A stretch of DNA of 64,000 nt from VFJL01 sp037147395 (GCA_037147395.1 JBAWVG010000001.1:9934-73933); one strand, 5' to 3'; positions 1 through 9,135 are shown, counted from the first letter of the stretch. The notes: a model not told the origin generated them from the letters alone. Numbers and translations: made by a program.

Positions 1-291
1 CTCTACTGGATTAGGCGAGTGCCCAAAATAATCTGCTGCCAGAGTATCACTGGCGAATTCAACATCAGTTACACAACACTCCCAGAGGAAACTCAAATCA
101 AGTTCATCTGCTGTTTTTTGTGCAATGCACATGAATTCTGACAGTGGTGGCGCATCAAATTTCAGTAGTACCGATGCGCCTTTAATTTTCGAGCGCTTAC
201 CGTGAGGGGCCTCTACTTGCAGGGAAGTCACATTATCGGCAAGGATGGCGCCTACCTTAAAAGTGCCTTCTTCTTCGTAAAAAACATTCAT
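1..291 (-). CDS. RNase II/R-family exoribonuclease, N-terminal fragment (cut by window edge)
   Basis: An open frame of 97 codons starts at an ATG (minus strand, position 291) and runs off the window without a stop. It begins MNVFYEEEGTFKVG and continues with a basic HGKRSKIKG segment. This resembles the N-terminal region of the RNase II-type (RNB domain) exoribonucleases common in betaproteobacteria, which degrade RNA 3' to 5'. The catalytic RNB domain would lie outside the window, so the family call rests on the N-terminus alone. No strong ribosome binding site precedes the ATG. The 224 bases between this start and the secA stop hold no gene I can recognise. Confidence 0.7.
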   Translation of the reverse strand, partial: MNVFYEEEGTFKVGAILADNVTSLQVEAPHGKRSKIKGASVLLKFDAPPLSEFMCIAQKTADELDLSFLWECCVTDVEFASDTLAADYFGHSPNPVE

Positions 292-515
292 GAGTTTTAT
301 TGCAGGCGTGGCCGGCGAAAGTGGCTTAAATAGCCGAGCCAGCATGGGCTAATGCATCGACAAGAGATTATACCCCGAACCTCATACCAACGCGTTCGCA
401 TAGTGCGAGTGCGCCGAGTTATCAAGCCGATAATGACCGTTCAGATATAATCTACGAGGGAACATATTCGGCAGGACTCTCGCCGATTCTGCTCAGTTAC
501 CGCTATCTGCTATAG

Positions 516-3242
516 TTAGTCCAGCTTTCCGTGACACTGCTTATACTTTTTCCCAGAGCCGCATGGGCAAGGGTCATTACGGCCAATCTTGTTATTTTGT
601 CGAACGAACGGCTGATGCTTCTCCTGTCCGTCCTGCTGTTCACCATCCTCCCCCAATACTTCTTCATAATCTGCATGGTGGTACTGAACATTAACTGGTG
701 GCCGCGTTGCCTCAGCCACCTCTTCCACTTGCTGCTCACTTCTAATCTGAACCGTCATAAGTATTCTAGTAACTTCAGCCTTGATTCCTTCCAGCATGGT
801 AGTAAATAGGTCAAAAGCCTCGCGCTTATATTCTTGCTTTGGATTCTTCTGCGCATAACCACGCAAATGGATACCCTGGCGCAGATGATCTAACGCTGCC
901 AAATGCTCTCGCCAATGAGTGTCCAGGCTTTGCAACATTACCGCGCGCTCGTAGTGATGCATGACACTTGCGCCGACCTGCTGGACCTTACTCTGATAAT
1001 GTTCTCGGACTACCCCCGCAACACGCTCAAGAAGATTCTCTTCATGTAGATCGGGTTCTTTTTTCAACCATTCATGCAGCGGTAAATGTAATTGGTACTC
1101 TCCAGTTAAAGCCTTCTCCAATCCCGGTACGTCCCATTGTTCTTCGACGCTTTGTGGCGGTATATAAAGGCCGATAAGACTACTTAGCACATCCTCACGC
1201 ATCGCCGTGATGGTCTCTGAAATATCCTCTGACTCCATTAACTCGTTACGCTGCTGGTATATCACCTTGCGTTGATCATTGGCAACGTCATCGTATTCCA
1301 GCAATTGTTTGCGCATATCGAAGTTACGGGCCTCTACTTTTCGTTGAGCATTCTCAATGGCGCGCGTGACCCATGGGTGCTCAATTGCCTCACCTTCCGG
1401 CATATTTAATCGCTGCATAATGTTGGCCACACGATCGGAAGCAAAGATACGCAAGAGTGGATCTTCCAACGACAGATAGAATCGACTAGAACCGGGATCA
1501 CCCTGTCGCCCAGATCGGCCGCGCAATTGGTTATCCACGCGTCGTGATTCATGACGTTCAGTCCCAATAATATGCAACCCTCCCTGCTTTAGCACCTCGT
1601 CGTGGAGATTCTGCCACTGTGTTCGCAACTCGGTGATTTGCTCCCCCTTAGATGACTCGTTCAGACTGTCGCTTAACTGGATGCGGTCGATCTCCGGTTC
1701 TGGGTTGCCACCTAATACAATGTCGGTTCCTCGTCCGGCCATATTGGTGGCGATAGTGACCATTTTAGGACGTCCAGCCTGCGCGACTATTTCTGCTTCA
1801 CGTGCATGCTGTTTAGCATTAAGCACTTGATGCGGCAGCTTTTCCTGAGTGAGCAGTCCAGATAATAGTTCATTACTTTCAATTGAAGTTGTACCCACTA
1901 AAACTGGCTGACCACGCTGGTAACAGTCTTTAATGTCTGCAATGATTGCTTGATGCTTCTCGTTTGTAGTGCGGAATACCTGATCCATGCGATCGTCACG
2001 AACCATCGGGCGATGTGTCGGAACAATCACTGTCTCCAACCCATAGATTTGTTGAAATTCGTAAGCCTCAGTATCTGCTGTACCCGTCATTCCAGATAGC
2101 TTTTGATACATACGGAAATAATTCTGGAATGTTATCGAGGCAAGCGTCTGGTTCTCTTTCTGAATCGGAACACCTTCCTTCGCCTCTACCGCCTGATGCA
2201 ATCCTTCTGACCAGCGTCTACCGGACATTAGACGCCCCGTAAACTCATCCACGATGATCACTTCATTGTCCTGTACCACGTAGTGCTGATCAAGATGGAA
2301 TAGCGCATGGGCACGTAGCGCTGCGTATAGATGATGCACTAGATTGATATTGCTGGGATCGTAGAGATTGGTTCCTGGGAGCAGTAGCCCAGATTGGGTG
2401 AGTAATTTTTCTACATGCTCAAAACCTGCTTCACTCAGCAATACTTGTTGCGTCTTTTCATCTACGCTAAAATCACCTGGACTATCCTCTTTCTCTTGTC
2501 GTGCTAGTCTTGGTATTAATGCGTTCATCCGGGTATAAACTTCGCTACTGCCTTCTGCCTGACCCGAAATGATCAAAGGTGTACGTGCCTCGTCAATCAA
2601 GATTGAATCGACTTCATCAACGATTGCATAATTCAGGTGACGTTGAACCCGCTCTGCAGGGTGGTTCACCATATTGTCACGCAGATAATCGAAACCGAAT
2701 TCGTTATTGGTACCGTAAGTAATGTCAGCAGCGTAGGCGGCTTGTTTTGCGCCATGCTCCATTTGCGAAAGAATCACGCCCACGCTGATGCCGAGGAACT
2801 GATAGATCCGTCCCATCCACTCAGCATCTCTCTTTGCTAGATAATCGTTCACAGTTACTAGGTGCACGCCTTTTCCAGACAATGCATTGAGATACGAGGG
2901 CAAGGTCGCCATCAGCGTCTTACCTTCCCCTGTACGCATCTCCGCAATCTTACCGCTATGTAAAACCATGCCACCTATCAACTGCACACCAAAGTGGCGC
3001 ATCCCCAGTACCCGCTTGCTAGCCTCGCGTACTACTGCAAACGCTTCTGGTAGCAAGGCATCCAAAGTTTCTCCATCGGCTATACGACTTTTGAACTCAT
3101 CGGTTTTAGCCCGCAACTCTGTGTCAGTAAGCGCTGCCAACCCAGGCTCCAGCGCGTTAATCACACCAACCTCTTGGAAATATTGCTTAATTAGCCGATC
3201 GTTACGGCTGCCAAAGATTTTCTTGAGCAGATTATTCAGCAT
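516..3242 (-). CDS. secA: Preprotein translocase ATPase SecA
   Basis: SecA is the ATPase motor that drives unfolded preproteins through SecYEG. The 908-residue product has the family's usual length. Visible marks are the Walker A motif MRTGEGKT (residues 102-109), DEVDSILIDEARTPL, the second-lobe motif TNMAGRGTDIVLGG, and a C-terminal zinc-binding SEC-C tail NDPCPCGSGKKYKQCHG that contacts SecB and the ribosome. I chose the ATG at 3242 (MLNNLLKKIFG), the normal SecA N-terminus; the frame stays open upstream but that part is not SecA-like. A strong intrinsic terminator lies just upstream, so secA probably has its own promoter or depends on readthrough from the M23 gene. Confidence 0.97.
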   Translation of the reverse strand: MLNNLLKKIFGSRNDRLIKQYFQEVGVINALEPGLAALTDTELRAKTDEFKSRIADGETLDALLPEAFAVVREASKRVLGMRHFGVQLIGGMVLHSGKIAEMRTGEGKTLMATLPSYLNALSGKGVHLVTVNDYLAKRDAEWMGRIYQFLGISVGVILSQMEHGAKQAAYAADITYGTNNEFGFDYLRDNMVNHPAERVQRHLNYAIVDEVDSILIDEARTPLIISGQAEGSSEVYTRMNALIPRLARQEKEDSPGDFSVDEKTQQVLLSEAGFEHVEKLLTQSGLLLPGTNLYDPSNINLVHHLYAALRAHALFHLDQHYVVQDNEVIIVDEFTGRLMSGRRWSEGLHQAVEAKEGVPIQKENQTLASITFQNYFRMYQKLSGMTGTADTEAYEFQQIYGLETVIVPTHRPMVRDDRMDQVFRTTNEKHQAIIADIKDCYQRGQPVLVGTTSIESNELLSGLLTQEKLPHQVLNAKQHAREAEIVAQAGRPKMVTIATNMAGRGTDIVLGGNPEPEIDRIQLSDSLNESSKGEQITELRTQWQNLHDEVLKQGGLHIIGTERHESRRVDNQLRGRSGRQGDPGSSRFYLSLEDPLLRIFASDRVANIMQRLNMPEGEAIEHPWVTRAIENAQRKVEARNFDMRKQLLEYDDVANDQRKVIYQQRNELMESEDISETITAMREDVLSSLIGLYIPPQSVEEQWDVPGLEKALTGEYQLHLPLHEWLKKEPDLHEENLLERVAGVVREHYQSKVQQVGASVMHHYERAVMLQSLDTHWREHLAALDHLRQGIHLRGYAQKNPKQEYKREAFDLFTTMLEGIKAEVTRILMTVQIRSEQQVEEVAEATRPPVNVQYHHADYEEVLGEDGEQQDGQEKHQPFVRQNNKIGRNDPCPCGSGKKYKQCHGKLD

Positions 3243-3275
3243 AAATTCCCGATTAATTTTTGTTTTAACAGTCTT

Positions 3276-3310
3276 CCAAAAACAAAAGGGTGAGGTTTTC
3301 AGCCTCACCC
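3276..3310 (-). terminator. Rho-independent terminator between the M23 peptidase gene and secA
   Basis: On the minus strand a perfect 8-bp stem, GGGTGAGG/CCTCACCC (3303-3310 with 3288-3295), encloses a 7-nt loop and is followed directly by TTTTGTTTTT. This is a textbook intrinsic terminator for the M23 peptidase transcript. It ends 33 nt before the secA start codon and could act as an attenuator of readthrough into secA. Confidence 0.85.
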
Positions 3311-3333
3311 CCACAGCAGTGCATCATTTCAAC

Positions 3334-4251
3334 TTATCCAGTTGCTTTCAGGAATCGCGTCGGATTTTGCGGTAGGCCCCTGTGCCTGACTTCAAAGTGA
3401 AGGTGTGGCCCGGTAGAACGGCCGGTGCTCCCCACTTCTGCGATCCTCTGCCCCCGTAATACTACTTGACCAGTTTTAACAAGACGCCTAGCAGCGTGAG
3501 CATATCGACTAACGAGGTCATTGCCGTGGTCAATATCAATCATGTTACCATATTCAGGATGATAGTCCGAGTAGACAACAACACCACCTGCTGAGGCTAT
3601 GATTGGCGTCCCTATCTCAGCAATGAAATCAACCCCTTCATGGAAAGCACTTTTCCCTGAAAATGGATCTATTCTCAAACCAAAGCTGGACGTAAACCAC
3701 TTTGCTTCAACCGGTACGAGAGTTGGTAGTGTTTTCTTCTTAATTCTGTCATGCAGCAGAAAAGTGTCGAGCGCACCCATTTTATCGGTCCGATCACTCA
3801 GCGCTAGCGATAACTCATTCATTCTGCTATTAAATTCATCAAATGATATATCTTGCGCTGGCAAGCTGGAAGCCGCACCCCCTTGTCCGAGGGTCTGATT
3901 AAACAGAAACTCCTGAGGCTTGATGCCAGATAATTCAGCCAGACGCTCACCCAAGCTATCGAGCCGCAAGAGCTGGGCCTGCATCTGCCCCATTCTGACA
4001 GCCATGGCATTCAAACTATCGCGCAGGTATGATTGGTTTTTTTGGTGCTCTTCCTGCTGCACACTCAGAACTAAGGACCGAAGGGATGGACTATCTATCT
4101 TATCTGCATAGCGCAAAGATAGATAATTCAACCCCATTACCAGCATTATAATTACGAGTAAGAGAGCTCCCGCCAGCAGCGTTAAATGCGTGCCGGTCAG
4201 GGTCAGAGTCCTCGCTCTTACCAGATTACTGGAAACCAGTATTACATTCAT
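3334..4251 (-). CDS. M23-family metallopeptidase, membrane-anchored
   Basis: A periplasmic LytM/M23 zinc endopeptidase-like protein of 305 residues, expected to cut peptidoglycan cross-links or to activate amidases. One N-terminal membrane segment (about residues 20-42) is followed by a probable coiled-coil region and a C-terminal M23 domain. That domain carries FHEGVDF and GPHLHFEVRH, matching the H-x3-D and H-x-H zinc ligands, so it looks catalytically intact. The start at 4251 (MNVILVSSN) is chosen because AGGAA sits at proper distance upstream. An M23 gene beside secA and a DUF721 gene is the normal betaproteobacterial arrangement. Only 26 bp separate this start from that of the divergent dciA. 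Confidence 0.9.
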   Translation of the reverse strand: MNVILVSSNLVRARTLTLTGTHLTLLAGALLLVIIMLVMGLNYLSLRYADKIDSPSLRSLVLSVQQEEHQKNQSYLRDSLNAMAVRMGQMQAQLLRLDSLGERLAELSGIKPQEFLFNQTLGQGGAASSLPAQDISFDEFNSRMNELSLALSDRTDKMGALDTFLLHDRIKKKTLPTLVPVEAKWFTSSFGLRIDPFSGKSAFHEGVDFIAEIGTPIIASAGGVVVYSDYHPEYGNMIDIDHGNDLVSRYAHAARRLVKTGQVVLRGQRIAEVGSTGRSTGPHLHFEVRHRGLPQNPTRFLKATG

Positions 4252-4277
4252 CGTATTTCCTAAATTCTCGCGCAGAT

Positions 4278-4748
4278 ATGACCGCACGCAAGATTGATTT
4301 TTACCTAACTACCCTCGGCGCTGCAGATCAGCAAGGCCTAATCGCTCAGGCGAGCGAACTAGCACTGATACAACGAGCATTAACGGAAATTATTCCGCCT
4401 CGATTATCAATATACTGCACCGTTGGCAGGATTTCCAAAGGAAATTTGACTCTCTATACGACTAACGGCGCAATTGCTGCCAAACTGAAGCAGATTTCAC
4501 CTTCACTGCTCTTAAAATTTCAGAAGAAAAATATTGAGGTTACTGCAATTCGAGTTGCTGTGCAAGCACATAACCCTTTTGCATTTGTTGATAAGAAGAT
4601 CGACAAAGACTTGACTATCGGACCGCTTGGTTTGAACAACTTGAGTCAACTAGCTGCAGGACTGCCCCCATCCCCACTAAAAACCGCGGTTGAGTCACTA
4701 CTAAAAAAACAAATTACTCAGACTACATTGACCCCCCCTACTATCTGA
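4278..4748 (+). CDS. dciA: DciA-family (DUF721) protein
   Basis: The 156-residue product matches the DUF721/DciA family, the ancestral bacterial loader or partner of the replicative helicase DnaB, which occurs where DnaC/DnaI loaders are absent. Family-like features are the short basic N-terminus and a KH-like segment (about residues 40-90, with LSIYCTVGRISKGNLTLYT) preceding a low-complexity tail. It is divergent from the M23 gene and convergent with ftsZ. The stop codon overlaps an ATG (TGATG) that opens a 49-codon frame, discussed separately. The ribosome binding site is weak. Confidence 0.8.
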   Translation: MTARKIDFYLTTLGAADQQGLIAQASELALIQRALTEIIPPRLSIYCTVGRISKGNLTLYTTNGAIAAKLKQISPSLLLKFQKKNIEVTAIRVAVQAHNPFAFVDKKIDKDLTIGPLGLNNLSQLAAGLPPSPLKTAVESLLKKQITQTTLTPPTI

Positions 4749-4765
4749 TGGAAATATCTTCATAT

Positions 4766-4862
4766 AGCGCGAGGGGGATGGCGCTCCTGCTGCCTATATT
4801 AGGCTGCGATATTGTGGGGACAATGGCAGCTAAATGGCTTACTCCGAACCCCCTAATCGGAG
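4766..4862. other. Cluster of four inverted repeats between convergent dciA and ftsZ
   Basis: Four separate perfect inverted repeats follow one another in this short spacer. They are AGCGC/GCGCT (4766-4785, 10-nt loop), GCCTA/TAGGC (4792-4804, 3-nt loop), ATTGT/ACAAT (4811-4824, GGGG loop) and CTCCGA/TCGGAG (4842-4862, 9-nt loop). None is followed by a T-run on either strand, so they are not classical intrinsic terminators. They could be processing or Rho-associated 3' structures, a small structured RNA, or a decayed repeat. A 49-codon frame (4748-4897) overlaps them, but I do not call it as a gene. Confidence 0.45.
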
Positions 4863-4913
4863 ACGGATTCGGCCATCGGCACTTGGACCATAATTAAATG
4901 CGCTTTCAGTAAA

Positions 4914-6080
4914 TTAATCAGCCTGTTTCCGAAGGAATGCAGGTATATCCAATACATCTACCCCAGACTGCCTCATTGCTTCCACTGTCGCATCGTGCCT
5001 TCTGTTGGTGCGTATCGCAGCGGGAATCTCCAACTCCTTCCAGCCCGCCACATCTACCAATACTGCATCATCTGTTCCAGTCCTAGTATGGATAATACTT
5101 AACGGTTTCGGCTGAGTACGGCTGACCACCCCACCCAAACCAGTTGCAACCATGGTGACCCTAAGGTTATCTCCCATGCTCTCGTCGATTACGGTGCCAA
5201 CAATTACGGTTGCATCTTCAGCGGTAAAGTCTTTGATCGTACTCATCACTTCATGAACCTCTCGCATCTTCATCCCCGAACTGGCGGTGATATTCACTAA
5301 GACCCCGCGCGCCCCAGAGAGGTTCATGTCTTCTAGCAACGGGCTTGATACCGCCTGCTCTGCCGCTGCCCGCGCTCGATCGACACCCGAGGCAAGCGCG
5401 GAACCCATCATCGCCACCCCCATTTCCGACATCACCGTCTTCACATCAGCGAAGTCTACATTTACCAGACCGGGACAGTTGATGACCTCTGCTATTCCGG
5501 CAACTGCACCATATAGAACATTATTTGCGGCCTTAAATGCGTCCAGCATACTTACATCTTCTCCCAACACCATCATCAACTTATCGTTAGGAATCACTAT
5601 CAACGAGTCAACATGCTGTGACAGCGCCTCCATTCCTATCTGCGCTGCTTTCAGTCGCTTACCCTCAAATGCAAAGGGCTTTGTCACCACCGCTACAGTA
5701 AGAATACCCATTTCCTTAGCTACCTGCGCCACCACGGGTGCAGCACCGGTGCCTGTTCCACCCCCCATGCCGGCAGTAACAAATAGCATATCCGCACCTT
5801 CGATCAGTTCAGCGATACGGTCACGGTCTTCTAGAGCCGCTTCCCGACCAATCTCGGGATTCGCCCCCGCACCCAATCCTTTAGTGATTTCCGACCCCAG
5901 TTGCAGCAGTGTGCGCGCTTGATTACGCTTCAGTGCCTGAGCATCGGTATTGGCACAAATGAACTCAACACCCTGCACACCGTTCTGAATCATGTGGTCT
6001 ACAGCATTACCTCCGCAACCACCGACACCGATAACTTTGATAACCGCTTCCTGTGTTTGTGTATCCATGATTTCGAACAT
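4914..6080 (-). CDS. ftsZ: Cell division protein FtsZ
   Basis: FtsZ is the tubulin-like GTPase that forms the cytokinetic Z-ring. The 388-residue product has the tubulin signature GGGTGTG (residues 107-113), the N-terminal nucleotide-binding IGVGGCGGNAV, NTDAQAL, and the conserved C-terminal peptide DIPAFLRKQ that binds FtsA/ZipA-type tethers. I place the start at 6080 (MFEIMDTQTQEAV) because AAAGGAGAAAC lies just upstream; the frame extends 11 codons further with no support. It is the last gene of the dcw cluster, 120 nt after ftsA. The usual follower in betaproteobacteria, lpxC, is missing. Confidence 0.97.
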   Translation of the reverse strand: MFEIMDTQTQEAVIKVIGVGGCGGNAVDHMIQNGVQGVEFICANTDAQALKRNQARTLLQLGSEITKGLGAGANPEIGREAALEDRDRIAELIEGADMLFVTAGMGGGTGTGAAPVVAQVAKEMGILTVAVVTKPFAFEGKRLKAAQIGMEALSQHVDSLIVIPNDKLMMVLGEDVSMLDAFKAANNVLYGAVAGIAEVINCPGLVNVDFADVKTVMSEMGVAMMGSALASGVDRARAAAEQAVSSPLLEDMNLSGARGVLVNITASSGMKMREVHEVMSTIKDFTAEDATVIVGTVIDESMGDNLRVTMVATGLGGVVSRTQPKPLSIIHTRTGTDDAVLVDVAGWKELEIPAAIRTNRRHDATVEAMRQSGVDVLDIPAFLRKQAD

Positions 6081-6200
6081 TATGTTTCTCCTTTTATGAA
6101 TTAAAAACACCATCTAGAATTATTCTTAAACTTTGAACCCTAAATCTGACAAACTTGATAACGCACACCACACATTCATTCCACCTCTTATTCCAAACTC

Positions 6201-7439
6201 CTAAAAGTTTCCCTGAAACCAGCTTCTCATCCTTTCAAGAACCTGTTTCGTCGAGTTGCCCTGCAGCCGACTGTGCTGCTGGCGCTGAATTTGCTCCATA
6301 CCAGCAATAATCAAGCCGACACCGGTCGAGAACCGCGGGGTACGTACAACTTCTGCCAAGCTGCCCCGATAAAGTGGCAGTCCCAACCGCACCGGCATGT
6401 GGAATATTTCCTCACCCAGCTCCACCATCCCTTGCAGTGAACTGCTACCACCCGTAATGACGATCCCGGAAGAAAGCAACTCCTCGAAACCGCTACGACG
6501 CAGCTCGCTCTGCACCAGCGAATAGAGCTCTTCTACCCGCGGCTCAATCACTTCCGCCAATGTCTGCCTTGAAAGCTGGCGCGCACCTCGCTCGCCTACG
6601 CCCGATACCTCTACCATTTCATTAGGGTCAGCCATACCCCTCAGAGCGCAGCCGTAGCTACACTTAATATCCTCTGCATCCTTTGTCGGTGTGCGTAATG
6701 CCATTGCAATATCATTGGTAATCTGGTCTCCTGCAATCGGGATTACCGCCGTATGGCGAATTGCGCCATTAGTAAATACTGCAATATCGGTGGTTCCTCC
6801 GCCTATATCGACTAGGCACACACCCAGATCTTTCTCATCTTCCGACAAAACAGCCATTGCTGATGCCAGTGGTTGCAACACCAAATCGCGCACCTCCAAG
6901 CCACAACGACGTACGCACTTCATGATGTTCTGAGCTGCCGATACCGCACCCGTGACAATATGCACCTTTACTTCTAGACGTATACCACTCATGCCGATCG
7001 GTTCGCGCACATCCTCCTGTCCATCTACAATGAATTCTTGATTGAGGATATGCAGCACCTGCTGATCTGCCGGAATATTTACTGCCTTAGCCGTTTCCAT
7101 CACTCTTTCAACATCTATGCGCGACACCTCTTTGTCCTTTATCGCCACCGTTCCATGAGAATTAAAGCTCCTGATATGGCTTCCAGCAATTCCTGTGTAC
7201 ACTTCACGAATCTTGCAATTAGCCATCAGCTCCGCTTCTTCTAAAGCTCGCTGAATTGCGTTCACTGTAGTTTCGATATTGACGACCACCCCTTTTTTTA
7301 GGCCGCGCGAAGGGTGGCTTCCCATGCCAATAATTTCAAATCCACCCTCTGGCTTAACCTCAACGACGATGGCAACGATCTTTGAAGTGCCAATATCGAG
7401 GCCAACAATTAGGTTGCGATTTTCATTAACTCTACTCAT
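6201..7439 (-). CDS. ftsA: Cell division protein FtsA
   Basis: FtsA is the actin-like ATPase that anchors FtsZ filaments to the inner membrane and recruits later divisome proteins. The 412-residue product shows the actin-fold phosphate loops LIVGLDIGTSKIVAIV near the N-terminus and CLVDIGGGTTDIAVF in the second half, and ends in a basic amphipathic tail (RMRSWFQGNF) expected to bind membrane. It lies between ftsQ (21-nt gap) and ftsZ in the conserved ftsQAZ order. Confidence 0.96.
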   Translation of the reverse strand: MSRVNENRNLIVGLDIGTSKIVAIVVEVKPEGGFEIIGMGSHPSRGLKKGVVVNIETTVNAIQRALEEAELMANCKIREVYTGIAGSHIRSFNSHGTVAIKDKEVSRIDVERVMETAKAVNIPADQQVLHILNQEFIVDGQEDVREPIGMSGIRLEVKVHIVTGAVSAAQNIMKCVRRCGLEVRDLVLQPLASAMAVLSEDEKDLGVCLVDIGGGTTDIAVFTNGAIRHTAVIPIAGDQITNDIAMALRTPTKDAEDIKCSYGCALRGMADPNEMVEVSGVGERGARQLSRQTLAEVIEPRVEELYSLVQSELRRSGFEELLSSGIVITGGSSSLQGMVELGEEIFHMPVRLGLPLYRGSLAEVVRTPRFSTGVGLIIAGMEQIQRQQHSRLQGNSTKQVLERMRSWFQGNF

Positions 7440-7460
7440 CTATTTTACGTATCCTTAATC

Positions 7461-8228
7461 TCAAGCTGCTTTCTTCAGGACTGTCATGAGCTTTTCGTGT
7501 TGTTGCGTTTCCTGTGTGCGAACAGAGAAACCATTTGAATAACGTAAATCGACATAAGTCAGATTCCTGTTCAACTGCGCCACGCTGCGGCTGTATGTTG
7601 AGACATAACGCAACAACCGCTCCTCCATCCGCTCACGCCCTAACTCAAGCACTGTTCCACTTTCCAGTTGAATCCTCCAGGCACGCCGAGGCGACAGGGT
7701 TAACTGCGTAATATCCTGCTGCAACGGTTGCAGCAATTTACTGAAAGCAATGTATTGCGCTGCCACATCGAAAGAGCTTCCAGTTGGCCCGATGAGTATC
7801 GGCAGCTTCTCCTCTTTTCCAATAACCGTTCCGACAAATAGCTCTCCATGAGTATTTACAAATCCCTCCCCACCCCAGCGCGCGACCGCCACATGCTCTT
7901 CCAAAGTCACCTCTAGACCTTGTGGCCAATGCCGCCGCAAACTTGCAACTCTCACCCATGGCAACTTCTCGAATGCTTCACGCATTGTGTCTAGATCAAT
8001 CCTTAGAAAGTTACCTGTAATCTCACTGCGAACTACTTTATCTATTTGCTCCCGAGTCACGTGCTTCAATTCACCATCGCTATAATTAGTGCCGCTGATA
8101 CTCACCTGCTTTAACTGAATCGCTGGTGAGTTCACTACCCACGAGCCAATGCTGTAAGTTGCTGCAAGTGCAGCAACCCCAAATAGCAGATTACCCAATA
8201 GATGCAAGGTCTGGTGGTTATCCCACAT
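7461..8228 (-). CDS. ftsQ: Cell division protein FtsQ
   Basis: A bitopic inner-membrane divisome protein of 255 residues. It has a short cytoplasmic N-terminus, one transmembrane segment (LLGNLLFGVAALAATYSIG, about residues 10-30), a POTRA domain beginning with IQLKQVSISGTNY, and a periplasmic FtsQ domain containing WPQGLEVTLEEHVAVARWG. FtsQ links FtsB/FtsL to the FtsA-FtsK side of the divisome. Its start overlaps the 3' end of ddl by 11 nt, indicating translational coupling. Confidence 0.93.
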   Translation of the reverse strand: MWDNHQTLHLLGNLLFGVAALAATYSIGSWVVNSPAIQLKQVSISGTNYSDGELKHVTREQIDKVVRSEITGNFLRIDLDTMREAFEKLPWVRVASLRRHWPQGLEVTLEEHVAVARWGGEGFVNTHGELFVGTVIGKEEKLPILIGPTGSSFDVAAQYIAFSKLLQPLQQDITQLTLSPRRAWRIQLESGTVLELGRERMEERLLRYVSTYSRSVAQLNRNLTYVDLRYSNGFSVRTQETQQHEKLMTVLKKAA

Positions 8229-9135
8229 GAGCTGACTCCAGTATCCTCACTACCAAATCCTCAAATGAGATTCCCGCTGCCTTTGCCGCCATTGGGACGA
8301 GGCTGTGATCGGTCATTCCGGGTGAAGTGTTTGTCTCTAAAAAATAAGCCTTCCCGAGTTTATCTAGCATTACATCCACCCTTCCCCAGCCCTCACATCC
8401 CAAGATCTTGTGTGCCTGTAGAGCTTGCGCTTGAATTTTCCGTTCCTCTCCTACGGACAGTCCGCTTGGACAAAAATAACAGGTGTCATTTGCGAAATAC
8501 TTGGCTTGATAATCGTACAACCCCCCCGATGTTTCGATCCGTACCAGAGGTAATGAAATCTCTCCAAGAATTGCCGCCGTCAACTCTATTCCTTCGATGA
8601 ATTGCTCTGCCAATACCACCGCGTCATGCTGTGCGGCCAACTTGTAGGCGGCTGGAAAACTTTCCTCTGTCATCACCTTGCTCAACCCTATTGTCGACCC
8701 TTCGCGCGACGGCTTGACGATAAGAGGAAGTCCCAATTCCCTCGTCACCTTGCCGAAATCGCTTTGTGCATCGAGTACGGCATAACGTGGCGTATTAATT
8801 CCTGCAGCCTGCCATAGCAGCTTGGTGCGCCACTTGTCCATCGCCAACGCACTCGCCATGACGCCGCTACCGGTATACGGCAACCCCATCAACTCCAGCG
8901 CACCTTGCACGGTTCCATCTTCCCCGTATCGCCCATGTAAGGCGATATGTGCTCGTTTGAAATCCTGCCGCAATAATTCTTCCATTGGCTGTTCGGCAGG
9001 GTCAAAAGGGTGTGCGTCCACGTTTCTTCGTCTTAATGCATCCAGCACAGCTTGCCCGCTCCTAAGTGAGATCGCGCGCTCTGCGGAGCGACCACCCAGG
9101 AGAACAGCCACTTTACCGAAGTCGTGATTATTCAC
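8218..9135 (-). CDS. ddl: D-alanine--D-alanine ligase
   Basis: This ATP-grasp enzyme makes D-Ala-D-Ala, the terminal dipeptide added by MurF. The 305-residue protein begins MNNHDFGKVAVLLGG and contains ALHGRYGEDGTVQG, PLIVKPSREGSTIG and the C-terminal metal-binding FLETNTSPGMTDHS, all typical of DdlB. I place the start at a GTG (9135), not the TTG at 9141: AGGAG lies 9 nt upstream of the GTG, and the GTG overlaps the murB stop as GTGA. It sits between murB and ftsQ in the dcw cluster. Confidence 0.94.
   Translation of the reverse strand: MNNHDFGKVAVLLGGRSAERAISLRSGQAVLDALRRRNVDAHPFDPAEQPMEELLRQDFKRAHIALHGRYGEDGTVQGALELMGLPYTGSGVMASALAMDKWRTKLLWQAAGINTPRYAVLDAQSDFGKVTRELGLPLIVKPSREGSTIGLSKVMTEESFPAAYKLAAQHDAVVLAEQFIEGIELTAAILGEISLPLVRIETSGGLYDYQAKYFANDTCYFCPSGLSVGEERKIQAQALQAHKILGCEGWGRVDVMLDKLGKAYFLETNTSPGMTDHSLVPMAAKAAGISFEDLVVRILESAHVG

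Noticed and set aside
24..515. A tRNA or RNA gene upstream of the RNase II-like gene
   Set aside because: The GC-rich pieces in 292-515 do not fold into a cloverleaf and show no T-arm consensus.
5287..5922. Long plus-strand frame opposite ftsZ
   Set aside because: A mirror of ftsZ codon bias; the translation is low-complexity Ser/Ala/Pro with no family likeness and no ribosome binding site.
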